Below, one piece after another: positions 7,338 to 14,866 of a stretch of DNA of 23,938 nucleotides. Made by a program: the position numbers and the translations under genes. This stretch comes from Bacteroidota bacterium. Lineage in GTDB: Bacteria; Bacteroidota; Bacteroidia; UKL13-3. The notes beneath the pieces are model-generated. The model worked only from the letters and a program-made list of their open reading frames with translations. It did not search any database and was not told the origin of the DNA. Position 1 is the stretch's first letter. The number at the start of each line of letters is the position of its first letter. The DNA lies in NCBI GenBank assembly GCA_010027395.1, contig RGVD01000010.1:1-23938 (forward strand). Reading direction: 5' to 3'.

Positions 7338-8207
7338 ATGATTGAATTACCAGTCTTAACTGAAGAAAGAGTAAAAAAACCAAGTTGGTTAAAAGTAAAA
7401 CTGCCAACTGGAGAGAATTATCGAAATGTTAGAAACATTGTTGACCAGTATAAACTTCACACCATTTGTGAAAGCGGAAATTGTCCAAATATGGGTGAAT
7501 GTTGGGGCGCGGGTACAGCTACCTTTATGATACTAGGTAATATCTGTACAAGAAGCTGCTCTTTTTGTGCTGTGGCTACGGGTCGTGCACATAATTATGA
7601 TTTGGAAGAACCAATGAGAGTAGCAGAAGCCATTCGCTTGATGAATGTTAAGCATGCTGTTCTTACCTCTGTAAATAGAGATGAATTACCCGATAAAGGT
7701 GCAAATGTTTGGGCTGATACCATTAGATTGGTAAAGGAATTAAATCCATCAACGACTATGGAAACACTTATTCCAGATTTTCTATCAAAATGGGATTTGT
7801 TATATAGGGTAATTGATGAAAAACCTGAAGTAGTTAGCCATAACATGGAAACCGTGAAAAGGTTATATCGCAGAGTGAGGCCGCAGGCAAAGTACGAAAG
7901 AAGCTTGGAACAAATATTAAAAACCAAAGAGCGAGGATTAAGGACCAAATCAGGTGTGATGTTAGGACTGGGAGAAACAGATGAAGAGGTTTATCAAATT
8001 ATGGATGACCTTGTCAATCATGGTTGTGATGTGCTAACCCTTGGCCAATATTTACAACCAACAAAAATGCATTTGGCGGTTGAGGAGTTTGTAACACCAG
8101 AAAAATTTGAACATTTCAAACAAATGGGTTTACAAAAAGGACTTAAATATGTAGAAAGTGGTGCTTTGGTTCGTTCAAGTTATCATGCAGAAAAACACCT
8201 TGCCTGA
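7338..8207 (+). CDS. lipA: Lipoyl synthase
   Basis: Radical SAM enzyme that inserts two sulfurs into protein-bound octanoyl groups to form lipoate. 289 residues, normal length. Both iron-sulfur clusters are visible: the auxiliary-cluster cysteines CX4CX5C at 44, 49 and 55 (CESGNCPNMGEC), and the radical-SAM CX3CX2C at 70, 74 and 77 (CTRSCSFC). The C-terminal RSSYHAE contains the serine that ligates the auxiliary cluster. The N-terminal KPSWLKVKLP is also typical. It follows the envelope gene by 28 nt. No lipB is present in the window. The auxiliary cluster is consumed as the sulfur source, so this enzyme depends on iron-sulfur assembly, for which the suf genes lie about 13 kb away. Confidence 0.97.
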   Translation: MIELPVLTEERVKKPSWLKVKLPTGENYRNVRNIVDQYKLHTICESGNCPNMGECWGAGTATFMILGNICTRSCSFCAVATGRAHNYDLEEPMRVAEAIRLMNVKHAVLTSVNRDELPDKGANVWADTIRLVKELNPSTTMETLIPDFLSKWDLLYRVIDEKPEVVSHNMETVKRLYRRVRPQAKYERSLEQILKTKERGLRTKSGVMLGLGETDEEVYQIMDDLVNHGCDVLTLGQYLQPTKMHLAVEEFVTPEKFEHFKQMGLQKGLKYVESGALVRSSYHAEKHLA

Positions 8208-8269
8208 TAAAATCGGAAGGAAACCATATCGCCTTTTTGTTTTTAAGTGTTAATTAATCAATAACTTAC

Positions 8270-9466
8270 ATGGCTCAAAAAACATCCAAAATAACCCATT
8301 TCAGAAACATTGTGTTTTTGCTGGATGTTCTAAAATTGGCCTTTACTGCTTTTGGTGGCCCTCAAGTGCATTTCACTCAAATGCACAAATTGATGGTAAA
8401 AAAGAAAAAATACTTAACAGAAGATGAGCTTAAAGAGCTTAACTCATTATGCAGTATGTTACCCGGACCTACATCAACACAAACCATTACTGCCATAGGA
8501 TTTAAAATAGGTGGGCCAAGTTTGGCATTTTTCACATTAGGCATTTGGGTATTGCCCGCCTCAATGCTTATGCTATTATTTGCTTTAGTTCTTAGTTTTT
8601 TCAATATTAACAATCCTAAACTAGATTTTTTAAAGTTTATACAGCCCATGGCTATTGGCTTTATTGTGTTCGCGGCATTTAAAATTACTGAACTTTTTGT
8701 AACAAAAAACTATCATTGGATTTTAGTTTGCGTTGCTGCCATTGCAGGAATTTACCTGCAAACACCCTACTACTTTCCCTTTTTGTTGTTATTAGGAGGT
8801 TCAATTACTAGTTATGTAAATACAAGAGGACGAATTGAAAAACCTAAACCTATTAAACATATTAATTGGGAGAACTTCCTTTTATTTTTAGGTGTTTTTC
8901 TATTTGCAGCATTATTGGGTGGTTTGACCCAAAACAAGGCATTTCTTTTATTTGAAAACAGTTATCGCTATGGTTCAATTGTGTTTGGTGGAGGTCATGT
9001 ATTAATACCAATGATGTATAACCAATTCGTTGAATTTAAACATTATATTAACCCTAATGAATTTATTGCAGGTGTAGGTTTTTTACAAGCACTACCGGGC
9101 CCAGTTTTTAGTATTTCAAGTTTTACAGGCGCCATGGTTCTTAAAGATTGGGGCATCGGAGGGCAATTTTTGGGTGGATTTATTGGCACTGTAGGTATAT
9201 TTTTACCAGGGGCTTTGCTCATATTTTTTGTTTATCCTATTTGGAACCAAATGAAAAGCTATCCACCTATAAAAAATGCTATCGAAGGTATAAACGTAGC
9301 TTCAGCAGGCTTAGTTGTTGCCTCAGCTTATATATTATTTAGGCCATTAGAAATAAATGAAGAAAATATGATAGCTGTATTATTGACTTTATTCTTATTA
9401 TTGTCAACCAAAATACCCTACCCTATTATTGTTTTGTTTTTTATGATAGCTGGGTTTATTATTTAA
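8270..9466 (+). CDS. chrA: Chromate transporter, two-domain ChrA type
   Basis: 398 residues, about the length of the two-domain (long-chain) CHR family. The first half carries AFGGPQVHF near residue 27 and a CSMLPGPTSTQ motif; the second repeats them as FGGGHVLIPMM and LPGPVFSISSF. About ten to twelve hydrophobic segments indicate an inner-membrane carrier. Family members expel chromate in exchange or with protons, but in many genomes the physiological substrate is not established. The ATG at 8270 gives a short cytoplasmic N-end before the first helix. The next gene starts 5 nt downstream, which suggests cotranscription with two envelope genes. No chrB-like regulator is seen here. Confidence 0.93.
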   Translation: MAQKTSKITHFRNIVFLLDVLKLAFTAFGGPQVHFTQMHKLMVKKKKYLTEDELKELNSLCSMLPGPTSTQTITAIGFKIGGPSLAFFTLGIWVLPASMLMLLFALVLSFFNINNPKLDFLKFIQPMAIGFIVFAAFKITELFVTKNYHWILVCVAAIAGIYLQTPYYFPFLLLLGGSITSYVNTRGRIEKPKPIKHINWENFLLFLGVFLFAALLGGLTQNKAFLLFENSYRYGSIVFGGGHVLIPMMYNQFVEFKHYINPNEFIAGVGFLQALPGPVFSISSFTGAMVLKDWGIGGQFLGGFIGTVGIFLPGALLIFFVYPIWNQMKSYPPIKNAIEGINVASAGLVVASAYILFRPLEINEENMIAVLLTLFLLLSTKIPYPIIVLFFMIAGFII

Positions 9467-9471
9467 ACTAA

Positions 9472-10101
9472 TTGAAAACTAGAATATATTTAATTTTGAT
9501 TTTCTGCCTTATGGGCTCATTGGCGTCATTTGCTCAACAAAATGATGATGACCTGGTGCAACTCTCAGGTTTTGCAGTTAGTTATGATAGTACAAAAGTT
9601 TTGCCTTATGTTAGTATACGCATAAATGGAGGGAACAAAGGTACTTATTCAGATATGGGAGGTTATTTTTCATTAGTTGTTAAAAAGACTGATAGGGTTT
9701 TGTTTACTGCTATAGGTCTGAGACCTTTTGAATATAATATTCCCAAAGAATTTGAAGGCAATAAGTTAAATACCATAATTCCTTTGAGTGATGATACATT
9801 CTATCTACCTGAAACAGTGATTCGTTCCTACCCATCTAAAGAACAATTTGATTACTATTTCGTTAAAACAAAAATTCCGGATGATGAACTTAGCTTGGCA
9901 TACAGGAACTTAAGGAAAAAGCCAATGGAAGACCAAATGGCATCTCTTGCTCCTGACGGACAGGAAACGAATAGGTGGTATATGCAACAACAATATGATA
10001 AATATTATTATAGCGGTCAAGCACAACCTTTAAAAATATTTGATGTAGGTGCCTGGAGCCATTTTTTAAATTCAATTAACACTAAAAAGAAAAAGAAATA
10101 A
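9472..10101 (+). CDS. Secreted carboxypeptidase-like regulatory-domain protein
   Basis: 209 residues from a TTG start. An in-frame stop lies immediately upstream (9469-9471), so the gene cannot start earlier. TTG is favoured because it gives a complete signal peptide (KTRIYLILIFCLMGSLASFAQ), whereas the first ATG (9511) would cut its core. Residues about 30-125 look like the CarboxypepD_reg-like beta-sandwich (LSGFAVSYDSTKVLPYVSI, KGTYSDMGGYFSLVV, VLFTAIGL), the domain also found at the N-terminus of SusC/TonB receptors. No TonB plug or barrel follows, so this is a stand-alone periplasmic or surface protein. The C-terminus is basic (TKKKKK). It lies 5 nt after chrA and 5 nt before the next gene. 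Function unknown. Confidence 0.75.
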   Translation: MKTRIYLILIFCLMGSLASFAQQNDDDLVQLSGFAVSYDSTKVLPYVSIRINGGNKGTYSDMGGYFSLVVKKTDRVLFTAIGLRPFEYNIPKEFEGNKLNTIIPLSDDTFYLPETVIRSYPSKEQFDYYFVKTKIPDDELSLAYRNLRKKPMEDQMASLAPDGQETNRWYMQQQYDKYYYSGQAQPLKIFDVGAWSHFLNSINTKKKKK

Positions 10102-10106
10102 TAAAT

Positions 10107-10898
10107 ATGATTACATTTTTAATTCCTAAAAGCATTAAAAAATTTATGTATGTACTAACAATCATGTTGATTCATACAGCCGTTACCGGTCAACATATAA
10201 GTAAATTGGCCAAATGGAAGGTTTATGGATCCTATGGGTTGCCCATGTATTGGGGACACGCTAGAGAATTTACTACTCCTAGAAGTCAAGATGAATATGG
10301 AACTGAATATACAAGCGGATATAGATTAGGGCTTTACAAATCTTTTAATAATTTTTGGGAAATTGGGGCCAATTATGGTTCTCAAAAAATAAATGGTATC
10401 AAGGAAGCTGGAAAAAGTTGGGGTGATAAATCTATTTTCGAGTCTGATGTTACAGAGTTTGGCTTGACCTCTAATTATAGCTTCAACGAAAACCTTAATT
10501 TACTTAACGAGAGATTTTCGTATAACGGAATTATTGGTATAGGTGCTATTCAATTTTCATCAGCATTCTACAGATTTATTCCTAATTCAACCAACACAAT
10601 TGATAAGTATATGATGAACTCTGTTGGTTTGAATAGAGTGCCAACGCCTAATCACATATATGATAAAGCTATGGCTTATTATATTCAACTTGGTTTTGGA
10701 GTTTTCTATAAACTCAGTCCCCAATTTATATTAAGCTTTGAGAATACCATCCAAGTTACTTCAACAGGAAACTTAGCATCAGACGGAAATTCAAATCCAA
10801 GTATCAAAACTTATGACTCTTACAGTTTTACTTCTCTTGGATTAGCCATGAGATTCTCACCAATGGGCTCAAAACGAATGAAATGTAAATTATTTTAA
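10107..10898 (+). CDS. Predicted outer-membrane beta-barrel protein
   Basis: 263 residues. The N-terminus has a signal peptide ending at about residue 29 (FMYVLTIMLIHTAVTGQ). A start at the internal ATG (residue 14) would give a shorter, equally good signal peptide. The mature sequence is Gly/aromatic-rich with short amphipathic strands (WKVYGSYGLPMYWG, LGLYKSFNNFWEIGANYG, YIQLGFGVFYKLSPQFILSFEN), a pattern of small outer-membrane barrels. A terminal signature ending in Phe is present (MKCKLF). It starts 5 nt after the regulatory-domain gene and probably shares its transcript with chrA. No specific family recognised. Confidence 0.7.
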   Translation: MITFLIPKSIKKFMYVLTIMLIHTAVTGQHISKLAKWKVYGSYGLPMYWGHAREFTTPRSQDEYGTEYTSGYRLGLYKSFNNFWEIGANYGSQKINGIKEAGKSWGDKSIFESDVTEFGLTSNYSFNENLNLLNERFSYNGIIGIGAIQFSSAFYRFIPNSTNTIDKYMMNSVGLNRVPTPNHIYDKAMAYYIQLGFGVFYKLSPQFILSFENTIQVTSTGNLASDGNSNPSIKTYDSYSFTSLGLAMRFSPMGSKRMKCKLF

Positions 10899-10930
10899 CT
10901 ATTGATGATTTCTAATGGTGCAAAACTTCA

Positions 10931-10962
10931 TTTGATTAACTTTTGGTGATAATTTACATTTG
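10931..10962 (+). promoter_or_regulatory. Bacteroidota-type promoter upstream of carA
   Basis: TTTG at 10931-10934, a 20-bp spacer, then TACATTTG at 10955-10962. Both elements and the spacing match the described Bacteroidetes primary-sigma consensus (TTTG at -33, TAnnTTTG at -7). A transcription start near 10969 would leave about 11 nt before the TTG start or about 41 nt before the ATG at 11010. This is the best promoter match in the window. Confidence 0.6.
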
Positions 10963-10979
10963 CGAAAACATAAAACACT

Positions 10980-12083
10980 TTGAGTAGAACCATCACTAAA
11001 TTTCCTGCTATGCTGCTGCTTGCAGATGGTACAATTTTTAAAGGAACATCCATTGGAAAAACTGGAACAAATTTTGGCGAGATATGCTTTAACACCGGCA
11101 TGACTGGCTATCAAGAAGTCTTTACCGATCCATCTTACTTCGGACAAATTTTAGTTGAAACCAATGTCCATATTGGAAATTATGGAATTCACGATGAAGA
11201 AGTTGAATCTGATGGTATCAAAATTGCAGGCCTAGTTTGTAAGAGTTTTAATGTGCCATATTCTCGTAAACAATCCACACAAACCATTCAAGAATATTTC
11301 GTACTTAACAATCTTATTGGTATAGCCGACATAGATACAAGAGCGCTTGTAAGGCATATACGTAGCCAAGGAGCCATGAATGCTGTTATTTCTTCAGATG
11401 ATAAAACAATTGAAGAGTTAAAGGCTGAATTAGCCGCTATACCAAGCATGCAAGGCTTAGAACTTTCGTCAAAAGTATCTACCAAAGAAACTTATTTTGT
11501 AGGCAATGATGCTGCATCAAAACGAGTGGCAGTGCTTGATTTAGGCGTAAAGAAAAATATCCTAAGAAACCTAGCCGACAGAGATTGCTACCTTTCTGTA
11601 TTTAATTCAAATACTTCTTTTGAGGAAATGATGAAATTCAAACCAGACGGGTTTATGATTAGCAATGGCCCCGGAGATCCAAGTGCAATGCCTTATGCCG
11701 TTAAAACCGTTCAACAAATTGTTGAGGCTGGTGTACCACTTTTTGGTATTTGTTTAGGTCATCAAATTCTGTCGGAATCACAAGGATTAAAAACCTTCAA
11801 AATGCATAATGGCCACAGAGGTTTAAATCACCCAGTTAAAAATATTATCACAGGACAATGTGAAATAACCTCACAAAATCATGGTTTTGCGGTGAGCAAT
11901 GAGGATGTTGATAAAAACGATAAAGTAGAATTAACGCATATCAACTTAAATGATAATACGGTAGAAGGCATAAGAGTAAAGGATAAAAAAGCATTTTCAG
12001 TTCAATACCACCCTGAAGCAGCACCTGGCCCTCATGATAGTAGGTATCTTTTTGATGACTTTATAAAATCGATGAACTATTAA
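10980..12083 (+). CDS. carA: Carbamoyl-phosphate synthase small (glutaminase) subunit
   Basis: Hydrolyses glutamine and passes ammonia to CarB for carbamoyl phosphate, the precursor of pyrimidines and arginine. 367 residues from TTG at 10980. The N-terminal CPSase_sm_chain domain (LLLADGTIFKG, GYQEVFTDPSYFGQI) is followed by a class I glutamine amidotransferase domain: nucleophile Cys258 in FGICLGHQ, and the partner His and Glu in QYHPEAAPGPHDS. The start is ambiguous: TTG 10980 adds ten residues before MLLLADG, while ATG 11010 would begin the protein right at the conserved strand. carB is not adjacent; eno follows. A well-formed promoter lies just upstream. Confidence 0.95.
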   Translation: MSRTITKFPAMLLLADGTIFKGTSIGKTGTNFGEICFNTGMTGYQEVFTDPSYFGQILVETNVHIGNYGIHDEEVESDGIKIAGLVCKSFNVPYSRKQSTQTIQEYFVLNNLIGIADIDTRALVRHIRSQGAMNAVISSDDKTIEELKAELAAIPSMQGLELSSKVSTKETYFVGNDAASKRVAVLDLGVKKNILRNLADRDCYLSVFNSNTSFEEMMKFKPDGFMISNGPGDPSAMPYAVKTVQQIVEAGVPLFGICLGHQILSESQGLKTFKMHNGHRGLNHPVKNIITGQCEITSQNHGFAVSNEDVDKNDKVELTHINLNDNTVEGIRVKDKKAFSVQYHPEAAPGPHDSRYLFDDFIKSMNY

Positions 12084-12122
12084 AATGATTTTGAATTATC
12101 AATTAGGAATTTTAAAATAATT

Positions 12123-12161
12123 TTTCAATCTTGTAATCTTTCAATTCTAAAATATTTCAAT
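12123..12161. repeat. Three TTTCAAT units spaced exactly 16 bp upstream of eno
   Basis: TTTCAAT occurs at 12123-12129, 12139-12145 and 12155-12161. The start-to-start distance is 16 bp each time and the block ends 10 bp before the eno ATG. The intervening bases are not conserved. It may be a degenerate Bacteroidota intergenic repeat, an upstream regulatory array or chance in AT-rich sequence. Confidence 0.4.
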
Positions 12162-12171
12162 CAATAAAAAC

Positions 12172-13461
12172 ATGAGCGCAATAATTAACATCCACGCAAG
12201 GCAAATTTTAGACAGCAGAGGAAACCCTACTGTTGAAGCAGAAGTAATAACAGAAGATGGAGCAATGGGCCGTGCTGCCGTTCCTTCAGGTGCATCCACA
12301 GGTGCTCACGAAGCGGTTGAACTAAGAGATGGTGACAAGAAAAATTATTTAGGTAAAGGCGTTCTTCATGCAGTGGAGAATGTAAACAAAAAAATAAGTG
12401 ATGAATTAATGGGCATGGACGTTTTCGAACAAAATGCCATTGACCTTAAAATGTTAAAATTAGATGGCACCGAAAATAAATCGAAACTAGGTGCTAATGC
12501 TATTTTAGCAGTATCTATGGCTTGTGCCAAAGCTGCAGCTATCGAGTGCAATATGCCTTTGTATCGCTATGTAGGTGGTGTTAATGCGAATACCTTGCCT
12601 ATTCCTTTAATGAACATCCTTAACGGTGGTTCACATGCTGATAATTCTATCGATTTTCAAGAGTTTATGATTATGCCTGTAAAAGCGCATAGTTTCAGAC
12701 AAGCATTGCAAATGGGAGCTGAGATATTTCATACCTTAAAAACTGTGCTAAAGAAAAAAGGTTACAGCACTAATGTGGGTGATGAAGGTGGATTTGCACC
12801 TAATATTAAATCTAATGAAGAGGCTATTGAAATCGTTTTGAAATCAATTGAAGAAGCAGGCTACAAACCAGGAAAAGATATTTACATTGCCATGGATGCT
12901 GCTACTACCGAGTTTTATGATGAAAAAACAGGTATGTACACTTTCAAAAAATCTGATAACAGACAGATGAGCTCAAGCGAAATGGTTAGCTATTGGAAAG
13001 AATGGACAGAGAAATATCCAATCTTATCAATTGAAGATGGATTGGCTGAAGATGATTGGAAAGGTTGGGCTGAATTGACCAAAGCCATTGGAGATAAAGT
13101 ACAATTGGTAGGTGATGACTTGTTTGTGACCAACAGCAAACGTTTGGCTAAAGGTATTGAGAAAGGTATTGCTAACTCAATATTGGTGAAAGTTAATCAA
13201 ATTGGTAGCTTAACCGAAACCATTGATGCAGTTAACTTGGCTACTCGTAACTCATACACCAACATTATGAGTCATAGAAGTGGTGAAACAGAAGATACCA
13301 CCATTGCTGACTTAGCAGTTGCTTTAAACAGCGGCCAAATCAAAACGGGTTCAGCTAGCAGAACGGACAGGATAGCTAAATACAACCAATTACTTCGTAT
13401 TGAGGAAGAATTGGGTAGCAATGCTTATTTTCCAGGAACAGATTTTAAATTTATTAAATAG
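12172..13461 (+). CDS. eno: Enolase
   Basis: Interconverts 2-phosphoglycerate and phosphoenolpyruvate in glycolysis and gluconeogenesis, cytoplasmic with Mg2+. 429 residues, normal length. Visible motifs in order: QILDSRGNPTVEAEV near 11-25; NGGSHADN with His155; NVGDEGGFAP with the acid Glu205; Mg ligands Asp242 (AMDAAT), Glu288 (SIEDGL) and Asp315 (VGDDLF); catalytic Lys340 (LVKVNQIG); MSHRSGETED with His368 and Arg369. Nothing is missing. The ftsB/divIC-like gene lies 77 nt downstream, a neighbourhood also seen in other bacteria, with a strong hairpin in the gap. Confidence 0.98.
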   Translation: MSAIINIHARQILDSRGNPTVEAEVITEDGAMGRAAVPSGASTGAHEAVELRDGDKKNYLGKGVLHAVENVNKKISDELMGMDVFEQNAIDLKMLKLDGTENKSKLGANAILAVSMACAKAAAIECNMPLYRYVGGVNANTLPIPLMNILNGGSHADNSIDFQEFMIMPVKAHSFRQALQMGAEIFHTLKTVLKKKGYSTNVGDEGGFAPNIKSNEEAIEIVLKSIEEAGYKPGKDIYIAMDAATTEFYDEKTGMYTFKKSDNRQMSSSEMVSYWKEWTEKYPILSIEDGLAEDDWKGWAELTKAIGDKVQLVGDDLFVTNSKRLAKGIEKGIANSILVKVNQIGSLTETIDAVNLATRNSYTNIMSHRSGETEDTTIADLAVALNSGQIKTGSASRTDRIAKYNQLLRIEEELGSNAYFPGTDFKFIK

Positions 13462-13479
13462 TTTAGTATAAAAGTTTTT

Positions 13480-13510
13480 CGGTTCACAGTTTAATACAAA
13501 CTGTGAACTG
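13480..13510. repeat. 13-bp stem hairpin between eno and the ftsB-like gene
   Basis: GTTCACAGTTT at 13482-13492, a 5-nt loop AATAC, then the exact reverse complement at 13498-13508. One G-T and one C-G pair outside extend the stem to 13 bp (13480-13510). No T-run follows on either strand, so it is not a standard intrinsic terminator. It resembles the GTTCACAGT-type palindromes scattered in Bacteroidota intergenic regions, and could stabilise or process the eno transcript. Confidence 0.7.
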
Positions 13511-13538
13511 TTAACTAAATAACCGATAACTTTCTCCA

Positions 13539-13880
13539 ATGCGTTTCAAAAAAATCATATTGAATAAGTATATCATTGCCAATTTGCTCTTGGTTTTACT
13601 TTTGATTTTTAACGATCGAAACAGCATTATCAACCAATATAAATACCGCGAACAGCTTAACAAAGCTACAAAGGAAAATACCTTCTTAAAAGAGCAAATA
13701 GCCAAGGCTAGCAAAGAATCAAATGAGCTCTTTTCAAATAATAAAAACCTAGAAAAATTTGCCCGCGAAAAATACCTAATGAAGCGTGACGATGAGGATG
13801 TGTATGTGATTATTGATGAAAAGCGCAACAAAGAGCTCCAAGCGCAAGCTGAAGCTGAGAGCAAATCGAAAGCAGAATAG
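13539..13880 (+). CDS. FtsB/DivIC-like septum formation initiator
   Basis: 113 residues with bitopic topology. A short basic N-end (MRFKKIILNKY) leads to one transmembrane helix at about 11-24 (YIIANLLLVLLLIF), then a periplasmic coiled coil at about 30-70 (YKYREQLNKATKENTFLKEQI...). FAREKYLMKRDDEDVYVI is the conserved end of the DivIC/FtsB domain. The tail is low-complexity, Ala/Glu/Lys-rich (QAQAEAESKSKAE). These proteins join FtsL and FtsQ in the divisome and help activate septal peptidoglycan synthesis. Position directly after eno supports the call. Confidence 0.85.
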   Translation: MRFKKIILNKYIIANLLLVLLLIFNDRNSIINQYKYREQLNKATKENTFLKEQIAKASKESNELFSNNKNLEKFAREKYLMKRDDEDVYVIIDEKRNKELQAQAEAESKSKAE

Positions 13881-13925
13881 ACATAATCATAATTGATTTT
13901 ATAGTTTCTCAAATTAATAATTAAA

Positions 13926-14846
13926 CTACCTCCCCTTCCTTCTTCCTGTTGGTTTATTTATATGTCTTTTGTTTCTTAAATCAGGGTTTCGTCTTTCGTC
14001 TTTTGCAGGGATTTTCTTATCTGATTTTGGCTTTTGATTTGACTTTGTATGGCCACCTTTTTCAATCGGCTTAGAGCCTTTATTATCCGAATTCTTCTTA
14101 GTCTTTTTATCTGCATCTTCAGTTCCTACTGAGTGTTCTATCATGCTAAAAATGCCTTCAAGTTCTCTTGGTGTTAAGTCTCTCCAATCTCCTAGTGGTA
14201 GTTTTTTTAAGTTTACATTCATAATGCGAATGCGCTCAAGTTTTACTACTTCATAACCAAAATGCTCGCACATTCTGCGTATTTGCCTGTTTAAACCTTG
14301 AATTAAGATAATACGAAAAACAAAAGTTGACTCTTTGAAAACTTCGCATTTTCGGGTGTTTACACCCATCATAGGCAGGCCATTAGCCATAGCTGAAACA
14401 AACCCATCTGTTATCGGTTTATTAACGGTTACTAAATATTCTTTCTCATGCTTATTGCCAGCTCTTAGAATTTTGTTTACGATATCCCCATCGCTGGTCA
14501 AAAAAATCAATCCTTGAGAGTCTTTGTCTAACCTACCTATTGGGAAAATACGTTTGCTATGATTTACAAAAGTGACAATATTGTCTTTTACATTTTCGGT
14601 GGTAGAAACAATACCAACAGGCTTGTTAAGTGCAATAAATATGGCATCTTCGGCCTTTTGAGGCTCTATAATAATTCCATTCACTGTAACTGTATCTCCA
14701 GAAAAAACTTGGTCGGCAATTTTGGCTTTACGTCCATTAACAAATACTTTACCTTGCTCTATAAATCTATCCGCCTCGCGTCTGGAGCATACACCACTAT
14801 CGCTTACATATTTATTTAGTCTGGTAGAGTTGGAAGGTTTGGTCAT
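13926..14846 (-). CDS. rluF: 23S rRNA pseudouridine synthase, RluF type
   Basis: 306 residues. An N-terminal S4 RNA-binding domain at about 8-60 (RLNKYVSDSGVCSRREADRFIEQG) is followed by the RsuA/RluB/E/F catalytic domain. Asp107 in GRLDKDSQGLIFLT is the catalytic aspartate; LNRQIRRMCEHFGYEVVKLERIRI is a strong RluF-like signature (RluF modifies U2604 of E. coli 23S rRNA). After about residue 235 a Lys/Ser/Asn-rich disordered tail of some 70 residues extends to GRRKGR, probably contacting RNA. It follows the porin gene by 20 nt on the same strand and is convergent with the ftsB-like gene. The exact target site here is inferred. Confidence 0.92.
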   Translation of the reverse strand: MTKPSNSTRLNKYVSDSGVCSRREADRFIEQGKVFVNGRKAKIADQVFSGDTVTVNGIIIEPQKAEDAIFIALNKPVGIVSTTENVKDNIVTFVNHSKRIFPIGRLDKDSQGLIFLTSDGDIVNKILRAGNKHEKEYLVTVNKPITDGFVSAMANGLPMMGVNTRKCEVFKESTFVFRIILIQGLNRQIRRMCEHFGYEVVKLERIRIMNVNLKKLPLGDWRDLTPRELEGIFSMIEHSVGTEDADKKTKKNSDNKGSKPIEKGGHTKSNQKPKSDKKIPAKDERRNPDLRNKRHINKPTGRRKGR

Positions 14847-14866
14847 AATTTTATTTACTAAATTTG

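Noticed and set aside
8208..8269. Terminator between lipA and chrA
   Set aside because: A T-rich stretch is present (about 8232-8244) but no convincing stem precedes it.
13511..13912. Minus-strand frame of 133 codons opposite the ftsB-like gene
   Set aside because: A shadow of the coiled-coil gene: Ser/Phe/Leu-rich composition arises from the reverse complement of Lys/Glu codons, and the plus-strand gene has clear family features.
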